From the NCBI RefSeq assembly GCF_029338175.1, contig NZ_CP119862.1:1-64000 (forward strand): a stretch of DNA of 64,000 bases, given 5' to 3'. This document shows positions 41,589 through 51,093 of the stretch, piece after piece. Origin of the DNA: Citrobacter enshiensis. Lineage in GTDB: Bacteria; Pseudomonadota; Gammaproteobacteria; Enterobacterales; Enterobacteriaceae. Position 1 is the first letter of the stretch, and every line of letters starts with the position of its first letter. The notes below the pieces were generated by a model. The model searched no databases, was not told where the DNA came from, and saw nothing but the letters and a program-made list of their open reading frames with translations. The translations under genes and the position numbers were made by a program.

Positions 41589-41599
41589 GTTGTTGGACG

Positions 41600-42916
41600 T
41601 TAATCTACGTGTTTAATCAGCATAATCAGTCCCCCTCCTGCCAGCGCGACAACGGCCAGAACAGGCAGGATAGGCAGATACTGGTTCCCCACCACGCTGA
41701 ACAGAATCGCGCCTAATACCGGCCCCAAAATTTGCGCGCCGGTATTCGCGAAGTTCAGGATACCGAGGTCTTTTGCCGAGTTATCGGGATTAGGCAATAC
41801 CTCCAGATTCAATGCTTGATCGACAGAGAAGAAAATTCCTGACCCAATGCCTGCGACGATTCCGTACCAGATCATCGCGGCGGGATGCTCGTAAATAAAC
41901 GGGATCACTGTACCGGCGGCAATCAATACTGCGGCGAGAAACACCGGTTTTTTGCGGGTGCGCAGTTTGTCGGAAATCGGGCCGGAAATAGGGGCAAAGA
42001 CTAATGCAGTTATCATCGTGGCTACCCCGGCCAGGGAGATATACTTCCCGGCATCAGCGCTATTGAGCCCCATTCCGCTGGTCAGAAAAAAGAGCTGATA
42101 AACGCTAAACGCGGTAATGGTGATGGCAATCAGCATCTTGCCAAACAGCGCCAGGTAAAAGTCACGCGCATTACGAACCGGAAAAATAAAGTACTGAACG
42201 AAGTTGCTGCGATCGATTTTTTGTCGTGGCATACCGAGGCTGGATTGCTCTTTGATAATGATCGCCGCAACCGGGCCGGAAAGCAGCATAGCCACCGCAA
42301 GGACGTAATAACCGGTATTGACCAGCACCGGGTTGCTATCGCTAAGAAAGAATCCGCCAACCACCGGACCACCGTACTGACCGATGATAAAACCCGCCGC
42401 ATAAATGGAGGAGATTAATCCCCGGTGTTTTGGCGCAATGCGATCGGCGATGATGGCAATCAGCGGCGCGACGACAAAGTTAATAAAGGTCTGTAATAAA
42501 CACCAGAGAACGATAAAAATCCAAAGCTGCTCTTTGGTCTCAATCATTCCCAGACCCACCATCACTAATGCGGTCAGGAGCGAACCGGATAAAATCCACG
42601 GCGTCCGGCGGCCCCAGCGGGAGCGCGTAAGGTCAGACAGCGCGCCGATAACAATAGTGGTAATCGTTGAAGTGACCGCACCGAGTGTGCCCAGCAGAGC
42701 AAGAAAGTGATTAACCTCTGACCCCCCTCCGATAATTTTACTGAGCTTAGCCGGATTCAGAACGGAATTGAGTCCCATGAACGGGGCCAGCCACAGCAGT
42801 GCGCCGATTCCGACGGCGAGACCTAAAAGTATTGGGGGGTTCGGCTGTGTTTCATTACTAACTGACGCAGACCACCCACCCAAATTAATGGTTTTGACGG
42901 TGCTATTCGTGTTCAT
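41600..42916 (-). CDS. MFS sugar transporter of the GH42 cluster
   Basis: A 438-residue, 12-helix MFS protein. The loop GALSDLTRSRWGRRTPWIL resembles that of GPH and SLC45/sucrose-type sugar:cation symporters. Its start MNTNSTVKTINLGG has AAGG upstream. It is the last gene of GH42 - AraC-like regulator - MFS, 64 bp after the regulator, so it most likely imports the galactoside or oligosaccharide that the GH42 enzyme cleaves. Substrate not shown by sequence. Confidence 0.8.
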   Translation of the reverse strand: MNTNSTVKTINLGGWSASVSNETQPNPPILLGLAVGIGALLWLAPFMGLNSVLNPAKLSKIIGGGSEVNHFLALLGTLGAVTSTITTIVIGALSDLTRSRWGRRTPWILSGSLLTALVMVGLGMIETKEQLWIFIVLWCLLQTFINFVVAPLIAIIADRIAPKHRGLISSIYAAGFIIGQYGGPVVGGFFLSDSNPVLVNTGYYVLAVAMLLSGPVAAIIIKEQSSLGMPRQKIDRSNFVQYFIFPVRNARDFYLALFGKMLIAITITAFSVYQLFFLTSGMGLNSADAGKYISLAGVATMITALVFAPISGPISDKLRTRKKPVFLAAVLIAAGTVIPFIYEHPAAMIWYGIVAGIGSGIFFSVDQALNLEVLPNPDNSAKDLGILNFANTGAQILGPVLGAILFSVVGNQYLPILPVLAVVALAGGGLIMLIKHVD

Positions 42917-42980
42917 TAGAGTAAACCTTATATCTTTAAAGGTAATGTTTATTAAAATTCTTGAGGCGACTTTTTAAAAT

Positions 42981-43838
42981 TTAAGTGCTACTGGAACGAC
43001 TGCTTTTATCCGGAATGAGATTTGTATAATTATTTCTGTATCGGCGAGGGGAGACCCCGCAGTGGCGACGAAAAATTTTTGAGAAGTAAAAGGCATCGTT
43101 ATATCCGCTTAATTGTGCAATGTCAGATATAGACAGTACGGTATTTTGCAGCATATTTTTGGCGCGATATATCCGCTGTTCTTCTTTCCATTCATTAATG
43201 GTCTGCCCGGTTTCTTTGCGGAACAGATGAGACAGACGAGACGGTGACAAACAGACCTGTGCGGCCAGGTCGGAGATGCTCAAATCCTCCGTGATATGCC
43301 GGTTCAGATAGAGGCACACCTCTTCTATTCTGATGTCGCGCGTTTTCTTACCCCTATCTTCCTGTAGTTGATAGCAATTCAGAATGATACGTTCGAGAAC
43401 GTTCATCGATATTGCCTCTGACAGCGCATCGCCTTCAGAAAAGAACGTAATCGCCTCGGTGAACAGCGTCTTCATTAATTCACAGTCGTGTTCATTTTTT
43501 AGCGTAAGTTTGCCGGGTTCACCCTCGTTGCCTTGCCAGGTTAGCCAATTATGCCAATAAGGGCGGGGAATGAAGTAAATCCAAAAGTGATCCCAGCAAT
43601 CGCTGTTTTCATCCCGCCCATAATGATGCGGTACGCCGGGTGGAAAAATAAGTAAATCATTTTTTTCACAGGTAATAAATGTGCCTTTTTTGGTTTTTAT
43701 CCACGCTTTTCCCCTCACGGTAATATTAATAATATACCCTTCCATTCCGTCCGGACGGTCTATCGGGGTATCGAGAGGACCGCTACGGATAACCGGTGTG
43801 AATCCAGCCACCAGATACGCATCAAAGGTAAAACACAT
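42981..43838 (-). CDS. AraC-family regulator, close paralogue of AraC
   Basis: A 285-residue regulator resembling E. coli AraC along its whole length. The N-terminal cupin resembles the arabinose pocket (FDAYLVAGFTPV, GYIINITVRGKAW, LLIFPPGVPHHYGR, YFIPRPYWHNWLTW) and the C-terminal double HTH starts LSISDLAAQVCLSPSRLSHLFRKETG. Such similarity over the sensor domain suggests a pentose- or galactose-like ligand. It lies 17 bp after the GH42 gene and 64 bp before the MFS gene on the same strand, so it probably controls this cluster. Confidence 0.85.
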   Translation of the reverse strand: MCFTFDAYLVAGFTPVIRSGPLDTPIDRPDGMEGYIINITVRGKAWIKTKKGTFITCEKNDLLIFPPGVPHHYGRDENSDCWDHFWIYFIPRPYWHNWLTWQGNEGEPGKLTLKNEHDCELMKTLFTEAITFFSEGDALSEAISMNVLERIILNCYQLQEDRGKKTRDIRIEEVCLYLNRHITEDLSISDLAAQVCLSPSRLSHLFRKETGQTINEWKEEQRIYRAKNMLQNTVLSISDIAQLSGYNDAFYFSKIFRRHCGVSPRRYRNNYTNLIPDKSSRSSST

Positions 43839-43855
43839 ACACTACCTCGCGAAAA

Positions 43856-45895
43856 TTACCGTAATTTCACAAACAACCGCATGCCCCAGGCATCAATTTC
43901 AACGCGTTCTCCCTGATGATACCGCTTCCCGGTCAGCGGTTCCGTCACTTCGGCCTCAGTACTGATTGTTGTAGGCGTGGAACAATAATTGAAAATAAAT
44001 TGCACCGCCTCACCGCGACTGTTGGTGGCGCGGCGAACCACCAGCGGCCACTGATACACTGGCGTGGCGGAGACCAGTGCCATATCAGAGGTGAGCGTAC
44101 TAAACAGGTCAAATATCACTTTGCTGGAGGGGAGGAATCCGACATAAAGCGCTTGCCCTTTACCATAATTCGACAGCGTAGCGGCAGCATATTTTCCCCA
44201 GACCGGGTGGTCATAGCGCAGCAGAACGGCGGTCTGTTCTGTATCCGGCGTGAGCAGCTCCATCCACATTTCAGGGCGTTCATCAGGTGCGCAAATCAGC
44301 GCCTGAGTTTCGGATAGTAGTCCCACGTTTTCTGGAATGACGAACTGGCTGTAGCTGGAACCGCAGCATTTATTTAGTATCGCGGGCTGGGTTTCTGCGC
44401 GCACCCTGACATTCTCATCACAAAATCCGGATTTAAATCCAATCAGCGCTTTGCCGCCGTTTTCAACAAACTGATTGATACACTCAAGCTGTTCATCGGT
44501 TGCACAGTAGAGCGCCGGGATAACGACGACCTTGTATTTACTATTCTGTGGGTCGAGGGCGTTGATGATATCTACGGCAACATTATTGTCATAAAGCGCA
44601 TCCCAGAACCGTCGCAGAATATCGTTGTAGACGTAATGACCATGGTTGTTCAGCCCGGGCTGCGAAGTATCGGGTTTAAACCAGTTCATGGCTTCCATCG
44701 CATCATTGCTGACCAGGATCGCCACATCATTTTCCACGCGCAGTTCGTCGAGAACGCCGGACAACTGAGCCATCTCCTGACCGATAGTTATCGCCTCCTG
44801 GTAAGTGGGGCCAGGGGCGAAATCATGGCTGATAAGCCCTTTCCAGTAGGTTTCATAGGAGTTGTGGATGGAATGCCAGTGCCAGTAAGCAACCATGCTG
44901 GCACCGCTGGCGATATGACTAAATGCCTGCAGGCGCAATTGGCCAGGCCAGGGCGTCCATTTGGCAAAGCCCTGGGCCTGCGTCTCCATGACATAATAAT
45001 TGCGCCCATTTTTCAGGTTTCTCGCCACATCGCCGCTGAAGGCTATTTCCCTCCCGCTAAGATGATCCTGACCAGGATGATAAACGTCAATGCTGACAAC
45101 GCTCATTGCCTGCGCGGCAGAAAAGTGGTTGACCTGTGGCTGAAGCCCAAATGAATAACCGCGCCATTCAAAATCGAAGTTTTGCGTGACAAACTGCTCT
45201 GGCCGCGCGTATTCCTGCACGATATCGGCCTGCCAGGCCAGATAGTCTGCGACCTTCTCCCGACGAAAGCGGGCAAAAGCGCAACCGAGGCTGGCATTGA
45301 TAGTGCTGTTGATAGGGGGAAAATCTTCCCAGCAATCAATGCGATTACTCCAGTACTCAAGGCCGAAGGCATCGTTCATCTGGCGAATATCTGGAAACTG
45401 TTTTTTCAGCGATGCGATAAAAGCTGCCTGAATATATTCGCCGGTATTGTCATAATGTTTTGTTTCATTATCAACCTGATAACCAATAATAGCGGGATGA
45501 TGGCGAACATGATTAAGCAAGGCGCGAATGACATTTTCGGCATGCTGAAGAAAATGAGGGTTAATGATATCCATAATCTGCCGACGGCCATATTTTTCAT
45601 GCCCGCCTGGCGTAGTGACCAGCGCATCCGGATGCTTACGCGCCAGCCAGCTAGGGATGGCGTAGGTTGGTGTGCCGATAATGACGGAAATACTCGCGCG
45701 GTGCATGGCGTCGAGCACGCGATCGATATGGTAGAAATTAAACGTATTCTCTTCAGGCTCCAGCGTGCTCCAGGTGGACTCCGCAATTCTGACAACATTA
45801 ATGCCAGCGGCAACCATCATCTCAATATCTTTTTCCAGGCGTTCCTCACGAATGTACTCATCGTAATAGGCCACACCATAATAAAGACCTGCCAT
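43856..45895 (-). CDS. Family 42 beta-galactosidase
   Basis: A 679-residue GH42 enzyme, the usual length. Domain A (TIM barrel, about 1-385) has the acid/base E144 in GYQVDNETKHY and nucleophile E304 in YYVMETQAQGFAKW; a trimerisation domain (about 390-605) and a beta domain (about 610-679) follow. No signal peptide, so it acts in the cytosol on imported beta-galactosides, or possibly alpha-arabinosides, which some GH42 members cleave. First gene of the minus-strand cluster with the AraC-like regulator and MFS transporter. Confidence 0.9.
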   Translation of the reverse strand: MAGLYYGVAYYDEYIREERLEKDIEMMVAAGINVVRIAESTWSTLEPEENTFNFYHIDRVLDAMHRASISVIIGTPTYAIPSWLARKHPDALVTTPGGHEKYGRRQIMDIINPHFLQHAENVIRALLNHVRHHPAIIGYQVDNETKHYDNTGEYIQAAFIASLKKQFPDIRQMNDAFGLEYWSNRIDCWEDFPPINSTINASLGCAFARFRREKVADYLAWQADIVQEYARPEQFVTQNFDFEWRGYSFGLQPQVNHFSAAQAMSVVSIDVYHPGQDHLSGREIAFSGDVARNLKNGRNYYVMETQAQGFAKWTPWPGQLRLQAFSHIASGASMVAYWHWHSIHNSYETYWKGLISHDFAPGPTYQEAITIGQEMAQLSGVLDELRVENDVAILVSNDAMEAMNWFKPDTSQPGLNNHGHYVYNDILRRFWDALYDNNVAVDIINALDPQNSKYKVVVIPALYCATDEQLECINQFVENGGKALIGFKSGFCDENVRVRAETQPAILNKCCGSSYSQFVIPENVGLLSETQALICAPDERPEMWMELLTPDTEQTAVLLRYDHPVWGKYAAATLSNYGKGQALYVGFLPSSKVIFDLFSTLTSDMALVSATPVYQWPLVVRRATNSRGEAVQFIFNYCSTPTTISTEAEVTEPLTGKRYHQGERVEIDAWGMRLFVKLR

Positions 45896-46120
45896 TTAAG
45901 CTTTCTCCGTGATTTCGTTATTCGCCAATCCTGGTGACTGGAATAGGGTTAATATATTCCGGCTATAGCGAAAAAAGCTTAATGATCCCGCTGTCTTTCC
46001 TGAACAAATCGGTTGAGCGATGCAAAGTGTGATCGGCATTGCAGGATGCCAACTTATGCTAAGTCGTGCTGCTTTTTGCATGACAATCTCGGGGGTTGTA
46101 TACCCCCGATGATTTTTTGA

Positions 46121-46366
46121 TCAGAACCACGCTTCCCACATCGCGCCGATGTTGAAATCGCCCAGCGTTTCGTCATCCGTATCGTTCACGTGCGCGGTGC
46201 GGTCGTTGTCCATCTTGCCGCCGTTGCCTTCGTTGCCCAGACGACCAATGGCGGATGCGCCGTTATAGGAACCGTCAACGGCAACGAATTTCTGAGCGCC
46301 GCTCTGGAAGTGCGCGCCGTAACGCGCATAGCCGCTGAATTTTACGCCGAATGGGATGGCCATATC
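46121..46366 (-). pseudogene. Maltoporin-type porin remnant with internal deletion
   Basis: About 80 codons. The first part (GVKFSGYARYGAHFQSGAQ, ...SAIGRLGNEGNG) resembles the mature N-terminus of LamB/BglH/ScrY-type porins and the last part (FNIGAMWEAWF) is a porin C-terminus ending in the usual aromatic residue. The ~300 residues of barrel between them are missing and so is the signal peptide. It is directly joined to the PTS IIA remnant, so one or more deletions removed the rest of an operon. A hairpin TCGGGGG/CCCCCGA follows the stop at about 46090-46110. Confidence 0.82.
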
Positions 46367-46372
46367 CGGCGA

Positions 46373-46640
46373 CTGCGCGCGCTAACAGCGACGTCATTAA
46401 GTGATCCTGCGCATGTACCATAATTAATGTCATGGGTTGCCGGGCTTCCCCGGCATCCTGTTAGATCAATTTAGTTTGCATGTGGTGAGCCTGACGGGCG
46501 TAGCCATCAGCCTCACAAAGCAGGCTTTTCGCCTCATTAATGTCGCCAGCGCGCGCGGCATGCGATGCTTCGAAGCACAGGCTGCGGGACTGTCCGGCAT
46601 TGACGATAACTTCCATTACTGCTTCTTCTAATGCAATCAT
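46373..46640 (-). pseudogene. PTS lactose/cellobiose-type IIA gene with nonsense codon and lost 3' end
   Basis: Begins MIALEEAVMEVIVNAGQSRS and reads like ChbA/LacF IIA: CFEASHAARAGDINEAKSLL, then the active-site His region ARQAHHMQTKLI. An in-frame TAA at 46461-46463 then stops it, but IIA homology resumes right after (DAGEARQPMTLIMVHAQDHLMTSLLARA) before the junction with porin sequence. In E. coli ChbA a Glu stands where the stop is, so one base change (GAA to TAA) explains it. Start lies 12 bp after the GH1 gene. The 3' boundary is approximate. Confidence 0.85.
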
Positions 46641-46652
46641 TGTGAATATCTC

Positions 46653-48035
46653 TTAATCGAATCCGTTGTGTTCGGCGGTATTCGCAAACCATTTGCCGCT
46701 CTGTTTAATGGTGCGTTGTTGAGTCTCTAAATCTAACTGCACAAAACCGTAGCGGTTTTTATAGCCGTTCAACCATGACCAGTTATCAATAAAGGTCCAC
46801 ATGTGGTAGCCAAGGCAATTGCAGCCTTCGCTAATCCCTTTGTGTAGCCACTTCAAGTGTTCACTGACAAATTCAATGCGGTAATGGTCGTTAATGTGGC
46901 CATTCTCGATAAAGCGCTGCTCGTTCTCGACCCCCATGCCGTTTTCAGAAATAAAGCAACGCGGGTTGCCGTAATGATCGCGCAGGTTGGTAATAATATC
47001 GTAAATACCCGGTTCATAAATTTCCCAGCCGCGGTAGGGATTCATTTTACGCCCCGGCATTTCGTAGTAATCAAATAATGTTTCCGGCATAAAGGGGGCG
47101 TCAGGATTGACGGCAGAATCCCGGCACTTCACACGGCGTGGCTGGTAGTAATTGATCCCCAGCAGGTCAATCTTGCCATCGGCAATCAGTTCTTTGTCGC
47201 CAGGCTGACATGCGGGTAGCTGATCATACTCTTTCAACAATGCGATCAAGTCGGCGGGATATTCCCCTTTTAGTACCGGATCAAGGAAGCTACGGTTAAA
47301 CAGCAAATCCGCATGATGTGCGGCTTTAACGTCTGCCGGATGCGCCGAGCGCGGGTAAGACGGCGTTAAGTTGAGCACCACGCCAATTTCACCGTCGTGG
47401 CTTCCGGCACGATAAGCGCGAACCGCTAACGAATGTGCCAGCACTGTATGATACGCCACGGTAGCCGCGCGTCTGAAATCCACCACGTTGGGGTAATGGA
47501 AGTCATATAAATAACCCCCTTCGACCGGGACAATCGGCTCGTTGAAGGTAAACCAGTGCTTAACCCGGTTGCCGAACAGATCGAAACAGATTTGTGCATA
47601 GCGACAAAAAGCCGCCACCACATCACGGTTTTCCCACCCGCCTTTCTCCTGCATCACCATCGGCATATCAAAGTGGAACAGCGTAATAAACGGCGTGATG
47701 CCTTGCGCCAGTAACTCGTCGATCACATGACTGTAGAACTCAACGGCTTCGGGATTGACCTCGCCGGTACCGTCGGGAATGAGACGCGACCAGCTCAGCG
47801 AGGTACGGAAACTGTTATGTTTTAGCTGTTTTAGCAGTGCGATGTCCTGTTTCCAGTGCTGATAAAATCCAGAGGTATTTTCTGGACCAATTCCTTGATG
47901 GAAACGACCTGGCTGGCGCGCAAACCACACATCCCATGTGGTCTGGCTTTTACCGCCGTTCAGGCTGTCGCCTTCGGTTTGCAGCGCCGAGCAGGCACTG
48001 CCCCACCAAAAGTTTTCAGGAAAACGGTATCGCAT
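46653..48035 (-). CDS. Family 1 glycosidase (probable 6-phospho-beta-glucosidase)
   Basis: A 460-residue GH1 protein with acid/base E166 in TFNEP and nucleophile E364 in FISENG, both intact. Overall it resembles BglA/BglB/AscB-type 6-phospho-beta-glucosidases. ATG at 48035 (MRYRFPENFWWGSACSALQTEG) has AAGGAG upstream. It heads a minus-strand operon whose next genes, a IIA and a porin, are broken, so the enzyme has probably lost its own PTS supply and may be on the way to decay or use another transporter's product. Confidence 0.87.
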   Translation of the reverse strand: MRYRFPENFWWGSACSALQTEGDSLNGGKSQTTWDVWFARQPGRFHQGIGPENTSGFYQHWKQDIALLKQLKHNSFRTSLSWSRLIPDGTGEVNPEAVEFYSHVIDELLAQGITPFITLFHFDMPMVMQEKGGWENRDVVAAFCRYAQICFDLFGNRVKHWFTFNEPIVPVEGGYLYDFHYPNVVDFRRAATVAYHTVLAHSLAVRAYRAGSHDGEIGVVLNLTPSYPRSAHPADVKAAHHADLLFNRSFLDPVLKGEYPADLIALLKEYDQLPACQPGDKELIADGKIDLLGINYYQPRRVKCRDSAVNPDAPFMPETLFDYYEMPGRKMNPYRGWEIYEPGIYDIITNLRDHYGNPRCFISENGMGVENEQRFIENGHINDHYRIEFVSEHLKWLHKGISEGCNCLGYHMWTFIDNWSWLNGYKNRYGFVQLDLETQQRTIKQSGKWFANTAEHNGFD

Positions 48036-48163
48036 TGTTTTTTCTCCTTGGTCAGCAACAAATGTCTGTTCCAAAGAGAATAGGTGAATTTAGAAAAAAG
48101 AAACCGGTTACAGCGCCCGTTTTCAAGGTATCGCGGGTGAAATAAACAGCGCAGTGCTGCGTG

Positions 48164-48457
48164 CTACATATCCGGGCATTCAACCTTGCCCAACGCTTCC
48201 CAGTAGTTGTTCTGGTTATTTCGCTCGATGGCGATAATTGCCTCCCGGATATGCTGCTGATTTTCTTCACCTGACATAATACTTTTTTCCCATGCTTCAT
48301 CCGACAGTGAGGCCTGCGGCGTACAGATTTTGCGTAAGTCGTTCAGTACCGTCGTCTTTTCATTCGCCGTCTGGAGCCCGCCGTAAGCCGAGTTGGCCTG
48401 CGCAATACCCGGCAATACGAGCAGGGCGGTCACGAGCGGTAACATGGTTCGTTTCAT
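48164..48457 (-). CDS. yicS: YicS, small exported protein
   Basis: A 97-residue protein matching E. coli YicS, especially EKTTVLNDLRKICTPQASLSDEAWEK and NNYWEALGKVECPDM. The N-terminus MKRTMLPLVTALLVLPGIAQA is a signal peptide, so the protein is probably periplasmic, with two Cys that could form a disulfide. Function unknown. Several Met codons precede; ATG at 48457 was chosen because AAAGGA lies 8-9 nt upstream. Confidence 0.9.
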   Translation of the reverse strand: MKRTMLPLVTALLVLPGIAQANSAYGGLQTANEKTTVLNDLRKICTPQASLSDEAWEKSIMSGEENQQHIREAIIAIERNNQNNYWEALGKVECPDM

Positions 48458-48585
48458 AGTCATCATCCTTTTATTTATGCGCATCATCACTAGAGTAAGT
48501 GTAGACAGTTCCGTGCTCTCTCATCAGCCTGTGCTACCTTCAATAATGCGTTCAACCATAAGTTGTAGTTTTTCAGAGGGATAAA

Positions 48586-49002
48586 ATGCAGATACAGATT
48601 ACCGATACGGTGACCGAAGATGACCAGAATGCGCTCTTTAAGGGGCTGCGAGCCTATAACGCACAGTATATTAAAACCACGAGTTTCGGCGAACTTGCCG
48701 TCTACTGGCGGGATTCGCAAGGTGAGATGCAGGGTGGATTAATTGCGAAAATCAAGGGCGACTGGCTGAGCATTGAGTATTTGTGGGTGAGTGAATCCTT
48801 ACGTAAAGCGGGTTATGGCAGCAAGCTGATGCAGGCGGCGGAGCAAACTGCGCAGGCGCGGGGTTGCCTGCATGCACTGGTAGATACCTTCAGCTTCCAG
48901 GCGCTGCCGTTTTACCAGAAGCACGGCTATACACAGCAAATGACGTTGCCGGACTTCCCGGAAAAAGGCATTTCCCGCCACTATTTGTCGAAAACATTTT
49001 GA
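48586..49002 (+). CDS. GNAT-family N-acetyltransferase
   Basis: A 138-residue GNAT. Motif A for acetyl-CoA binding is [19 protein letters not shown] with the RKAGYG turn at about 73-78; motif B follows in [21 protein letters not shown]. Single domain; substrate unknown. Ribosome-binding site AGAGGG precedes ATG. It lies between yicS and nlpA. Confidence 0.85.
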   Translation: MQIQITDTVTEDDQNALFKGLRAYNAQYIKTTSFGELAVYWRDSQGEMQGGLIAKIKGDWLSIEYLWVSESLRKAGYGSKLMQAAEQTAQARGCLHALVDTFSFQALPFYQKHGYTQQMTLPDFPEKGISRHYLSKTF

Positions 49003-49168
49003 TGACCGGATGGCGGAGCCAGAAGAAAAACGGGATTTCTGCCATGCGGTATTTTCCCGTTATGCCTTTTTCTTCTTATTGATGCTTTTTCGATTTTTAA
49101 TCCGCCGCGCCTCTCCCGTTATAGTCATTTCATTACTCATTAGGCGGTTATTTAAAAAGGATAAAAAC

Positions 49169-49987
49169 GTGAAATTGACGATACCTCATGTCTGGACAGG
49201 CACGGCAGTATTGCTGGCGGGATTACTGCTGGCAGGCTGCGATCAACAAAGCAGCGACACAAAACACATTAAGGTGGGCGTGATTAACGGTGCCGAGCAG
49301 GATGTGGCAGAAGTCGCCAAAAAAGTGGCAAAAGAGAAGTACGGTCTGGAGGTCGAGCTGATCGGCTTTAGCGGTTCGTTGCTGTCGAACGACGCCACTA
49401 ACCACGGCGAACTGGATGCTAACGTTTTCCAGCATCGCCCGTTCCTCGAGCAGGATAATAAGGCGCACAACTACACGCTGGTGGCGGTGGGCAATACGTT
49501 TGTCTTCCCGATGGCGGGCTACTCGAAAAAAATTAAGACCGTTGATCAACTGAAAGAGGGGGCAACGGTGGCGATCCCGAATGACCCCACCAACCTCGGT
49601 CGCGCGCTGTTACTGCTGCAAAAAGAAAAGCTGATCACGTTGAAAGCGGGGAAAGGGCTGCTGCCAACGGCGCTGGATATCACCGACAATCCGCGTCACC
49701 TGAACATTATGGAACTGGAAGGCGCACAGTTACCGCGTGTCCTGGATGATGCAAAAGTCGATGTGGCGATCATCAGCACCACCTACATTCAGCAGACCGG
49801 GCTGTCTCCGGTGCATGACAGTGTGTTCATTGAAGATAAAAACTCGCCGTATGTGAACATTCTGGTGGCGCGGGAAGACAATAAAGACGCCGAAAACGTG
49901 AAAGAATTTCTTCAATCCTATCAGTCGCCTGAAGTTGCTAAAGCGGCAGAGAAAATCTTTAACGGCGGCGCGGTACCGGGCTGGTGA
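49169..49987 (+). CDS. nlpA: Lipoprotein-28 NlpA (MetQ-like)
   Basis: NlpA is an inner-membrane lipoprotein of the NlpA/MetQ methionine-binding family. From GTG at 49169 it has 272 residues, the E. coli length, and begins VKLTIPHVWTG read as Met; the longer open frame upstream is not conserved. Signal peptide and lipobox LLAGC are followed by Asp (CDQQ), the inner-membrane retention signal. The binding domain includes IKVGVINGAEQDVAEVAKK and ANVFQHRPFLEQ. AAAGG lies upstream. GTG replaces the ATG of E. coli. Confidence 0.95.
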   Translation: MKLTIPHVWTGTAVLLAGLLLAGCDQQSSDTKHIKVGVINGAEQDVAEVAKKVAKEKYGLEVELIGFSGSLLSNDATNHGELDANVFQHRPFLEQDNKAHNYTLVAVGNTFVFPMAGYSKKIKTVDQLKEGATVAIPNDPTNLGRALLLLQKEKLITLKAGKGLLPTALDITDNPRHLNIMELEGAQLPRVLDDAKVDVAIISTTYIQQTGLSPVHDSVFIEDKNSPYVNILVAREDNKDAENVKEFLQSYQSPEVAKAAEKIFNGGAVPGW

Positions 49988-50015
49988 TGCTCACCCGTTG
50001 CCGCGCCGGATGACA

Positions 50016-50918
50016 TCAGACCCCTCTGGCGCGGCGGCGGGAGTCCATTGAAATCAGTACCACCGAGGAGAGGATCAGCAGCGTACCCAGCCAGTCCGGC
50101 AGGGTGAACGTGATCCCCAGCAACAGCAGTGAGAGCAATGCGCTGCTCAATGGCTCTGCGCAGCTCAGAATACTGGCCCTCGGCCCGCCAATCATCTGCG
50201 CACCTTTCAGGTACAGGCTGAACGTCAGCGACGTGCCGATCACCACCAGATAGAAAAACGCCAGAATCAGACTGCCATTCACCACGAAGTGGGTGCCCTC
50301 TCCAGCGTAAAACGGTAACAGGATCACCCCGCCGATTAACATACTCCAGCCGACAATCGGTAACGTGCCGTACCGCCCAATCAGCGTCGAAGGGTAGGTC
50401 GTGTAAAACGCGGCGGCAAAGGCCGAGGCGATCCCCCAGAACAGCGCAGAAGGTGAAATAGACAGCGACGTTGGGTTGCCGTGAGTCACCAGTAAAAAGG
50501 TGCCAATCAGCGAGGTGAGAATAGCGGTCAGTACCAGAACACCGGGTCGCGCTTTACGCACCAGCGCGAACCACGCCACGATAATCGTCGGTGACAAAAA
50601 TTGCAGCACCGTGGCGGTGGCGGCGTTGGATTTCTCGATAGTGAGCAGGAAGGTAAGCTGTACGGTGAGCGCGCCGGCGATGGAGAAGATCAGCAGACTC
50701 AGGGCGTCTTTGCGATTCCTGAGGATGGAAAACACCTTATCGCCATGCACAAAGGAGAGCATGAGGAGAATCAGTCCGGCGAATATCAGACGCGTCATCG
50801 TCAGAAACTGCGATGACATCTGGCTTTGCTCCATGATGTACTGCGCGCACACCCCTGAACTGCCCCACAATACGGCGGCGATCAGGACGTTCATCATCCC
50901 TCTTCTGGTGGAACTCAT
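50016..50918 (-). CDS. yicL: YicL, EamA-family transporter
   Basis: A 300-residue inner-membrane DMT protein closely matching E. coli YicL, with ten predicted helices and two EamA repeats (first: [20 protein letters not shown]; second: [20 protein letters not shown]). Substrate unknown. It is divergent from a LysR regulator 175 bp away, which probably controls it. Confidence 0.93.
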   Translation of the reverse strand: MSSTRRGMMNVLIAAVLWGSSGVCAQYIMEQSQMSSQFLTMTRLIFAGLILLMLSFVHGDKVFSILRNRKDALSLLIFSIAGALTVQLTFLLTIEKSNAATATVLQFLSPTIIVAWFALVRKARPGVLVLTAILTSLIGTFLLVTHGNPTSLSISPSALFWGIASAFAAAFYTTYPSTLIGRYGTLPIVGWSMLIGGVILLPFYAGEGTHFVVNGSLILAFFYLVVIGTSLTFSLYLKGAQMIGGPRASILSCAEPLSSALLSLLLLGITFTLPDWLGTLLILSSVVLISMDSRRRARGV

Positions 50919-51093
50919 TATTTCCTCTGCGTGTTGTTTTGTCTTTTTTATGTGCAGGCATCATAGCAGAGATAATGTGCAAGGCGTCACCGGTAACAGC
51001 GTGGATCTGCTGTCTGAATAATTCGATGGCAAACCAGCCGCAGAACGGGAAAAATAGCCTGACGGCGACCGGACTTATACTCGGGGAGTGCAC

